A stretch of DNA of 13,983 bases from NCBI GenBank assembly GCA_002440125.1, contig DJRQ01000019.1, positions 1 to 13,983 of the forward strand, written 5' to 3'. The DNA comes from Caryophanales bacterium UBA6356. Lineage in GTDB: Bacteria > Bacillota_I > Bacilli_A > RFN20 > CAG-826. Every line of letters starts with the position of its first letter. Position 1 is the stretch's first letter. The notes under the pieces were generated by a model, which made no database searches, was not told the origin of the DNA, and saw only the letters and a program-made list of their open reading frames with translations. Shown in pieces: positions 13,813 through 13,983 of this stretch. The position numbers and the translations under genes were made by a program.

Positions 13813-13983
13813 TTTGGCGTGCGAAAAAACGAAATGTTTTATAACGAAGGCCAGTCGAAGATGACAGTGAGGGAATTCATCCCCTATCTCGAGAATTACC
13901 TCAAATGGTTCATCGAAAAGAGAATCAAAGAGTCGCTTGGCTGGAAAAGCATGGTTGATAGGAGAAGGGAGATTGGGGTATCA
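13813..13983 (+). pseudogene. C-terminal remnant of an IS3-family transposase (DDE integrase)
   Basis: The plus-strand frame after the TAA at 13810-13812 runs open to the window edge for 57 codons. It begins FGVRKNEMFYN, matching the FFGxLKxEMFY block of IS3-family (OrfB, rve) transposases. It continues through YLKWFIEKRIKESLGWKS to DRRREIGVS, matching the family's closing YNxKRIKxxLGxxSPxEYRR tail. Upstream, the same frame holds several stops; a VHQG (from 13705) might be a decayed SDQG, but that is weak. The N-terminal and central catalytic parts are missing, so this is an inactive fragment left by an old insertion after nagB. The stop codon lies beyond the window. No terminal inverted repeat is visible. 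Confidence 0.65.

Overview
This window reads as chromosomal DNA of a low- to mid-GC Bacillota (Firmicutes) bacterium, probably an uncultured gut member of the Bacilli or Erysipelotrichia. The evidence is purine-rich Shine-Dalgarno sites (GGAGG, AAGGAG), short Bacillus-type NagB and ManA, a GlcK-like ROK kinase, and TGA used as a stop codon (so not the mycoplasma code). The lineage is an inference from style; there is no rRNA or other marker in the window.

Layout, left to right: ribokinase (minus) and a GDSL/SGNH-type hydrolase (plus) are divergent. A HAD-family phosphatase (minus) converges on the hydrolase with a 9-bp gap. Next comes a stand-alone AAA+ ATPase with a DUF4143 C-terminus (minus). 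It has its own promoter, and immediately upstream are two copies of a 39-bp repeat built round the dyad TGTGTYTARACACA. Then follow two minus-strand glycoside hydrolases transcribed in the order GH78 alpha-L-rhamnosidase, GH20 beta-N-acetylhexosaminidase. Across a 440-bp divergent intergenic region lies a second, canonical SGNH esterase (plus), followed by a tight operon manA - ROK sugar kinase - nagB that ends in a strong intrinsic terminator. The right edge carries the degenerate C-terminal tail of an IS3-family transposase.

Functionally this is a sugar-scavenging region. Neither glycoside hydrolase has a visible signal peptide, so both probably act in the cytoplasm on imported oligosaccharides containing rhamnose and N-acetylhexosamine. 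The two SGNH proteins could remove acyl groups. The ROK kinase, ManA and NagB would feed hexoses and amino sugars to fructose-6-phosphate, and ribokinase would feed pentose. No transporter, nagA or rhamnose-catabolic gene is present here.

The least-explained parts are non-coding. The first is the GH78/SGNH intergenic region. Its plus strand has a candidate promoter, a strong internal hairpin, a terminator hairpin with a T tract, and an upstream segment that could pair with the terminator arm instead, which is the layout of a small RNA or attenuator. The second is the tandem dyad upstream of the ATPase. The HAD gene may also be a leaderless transcript. No CRISPR array, tRNA or rRNA was seen.
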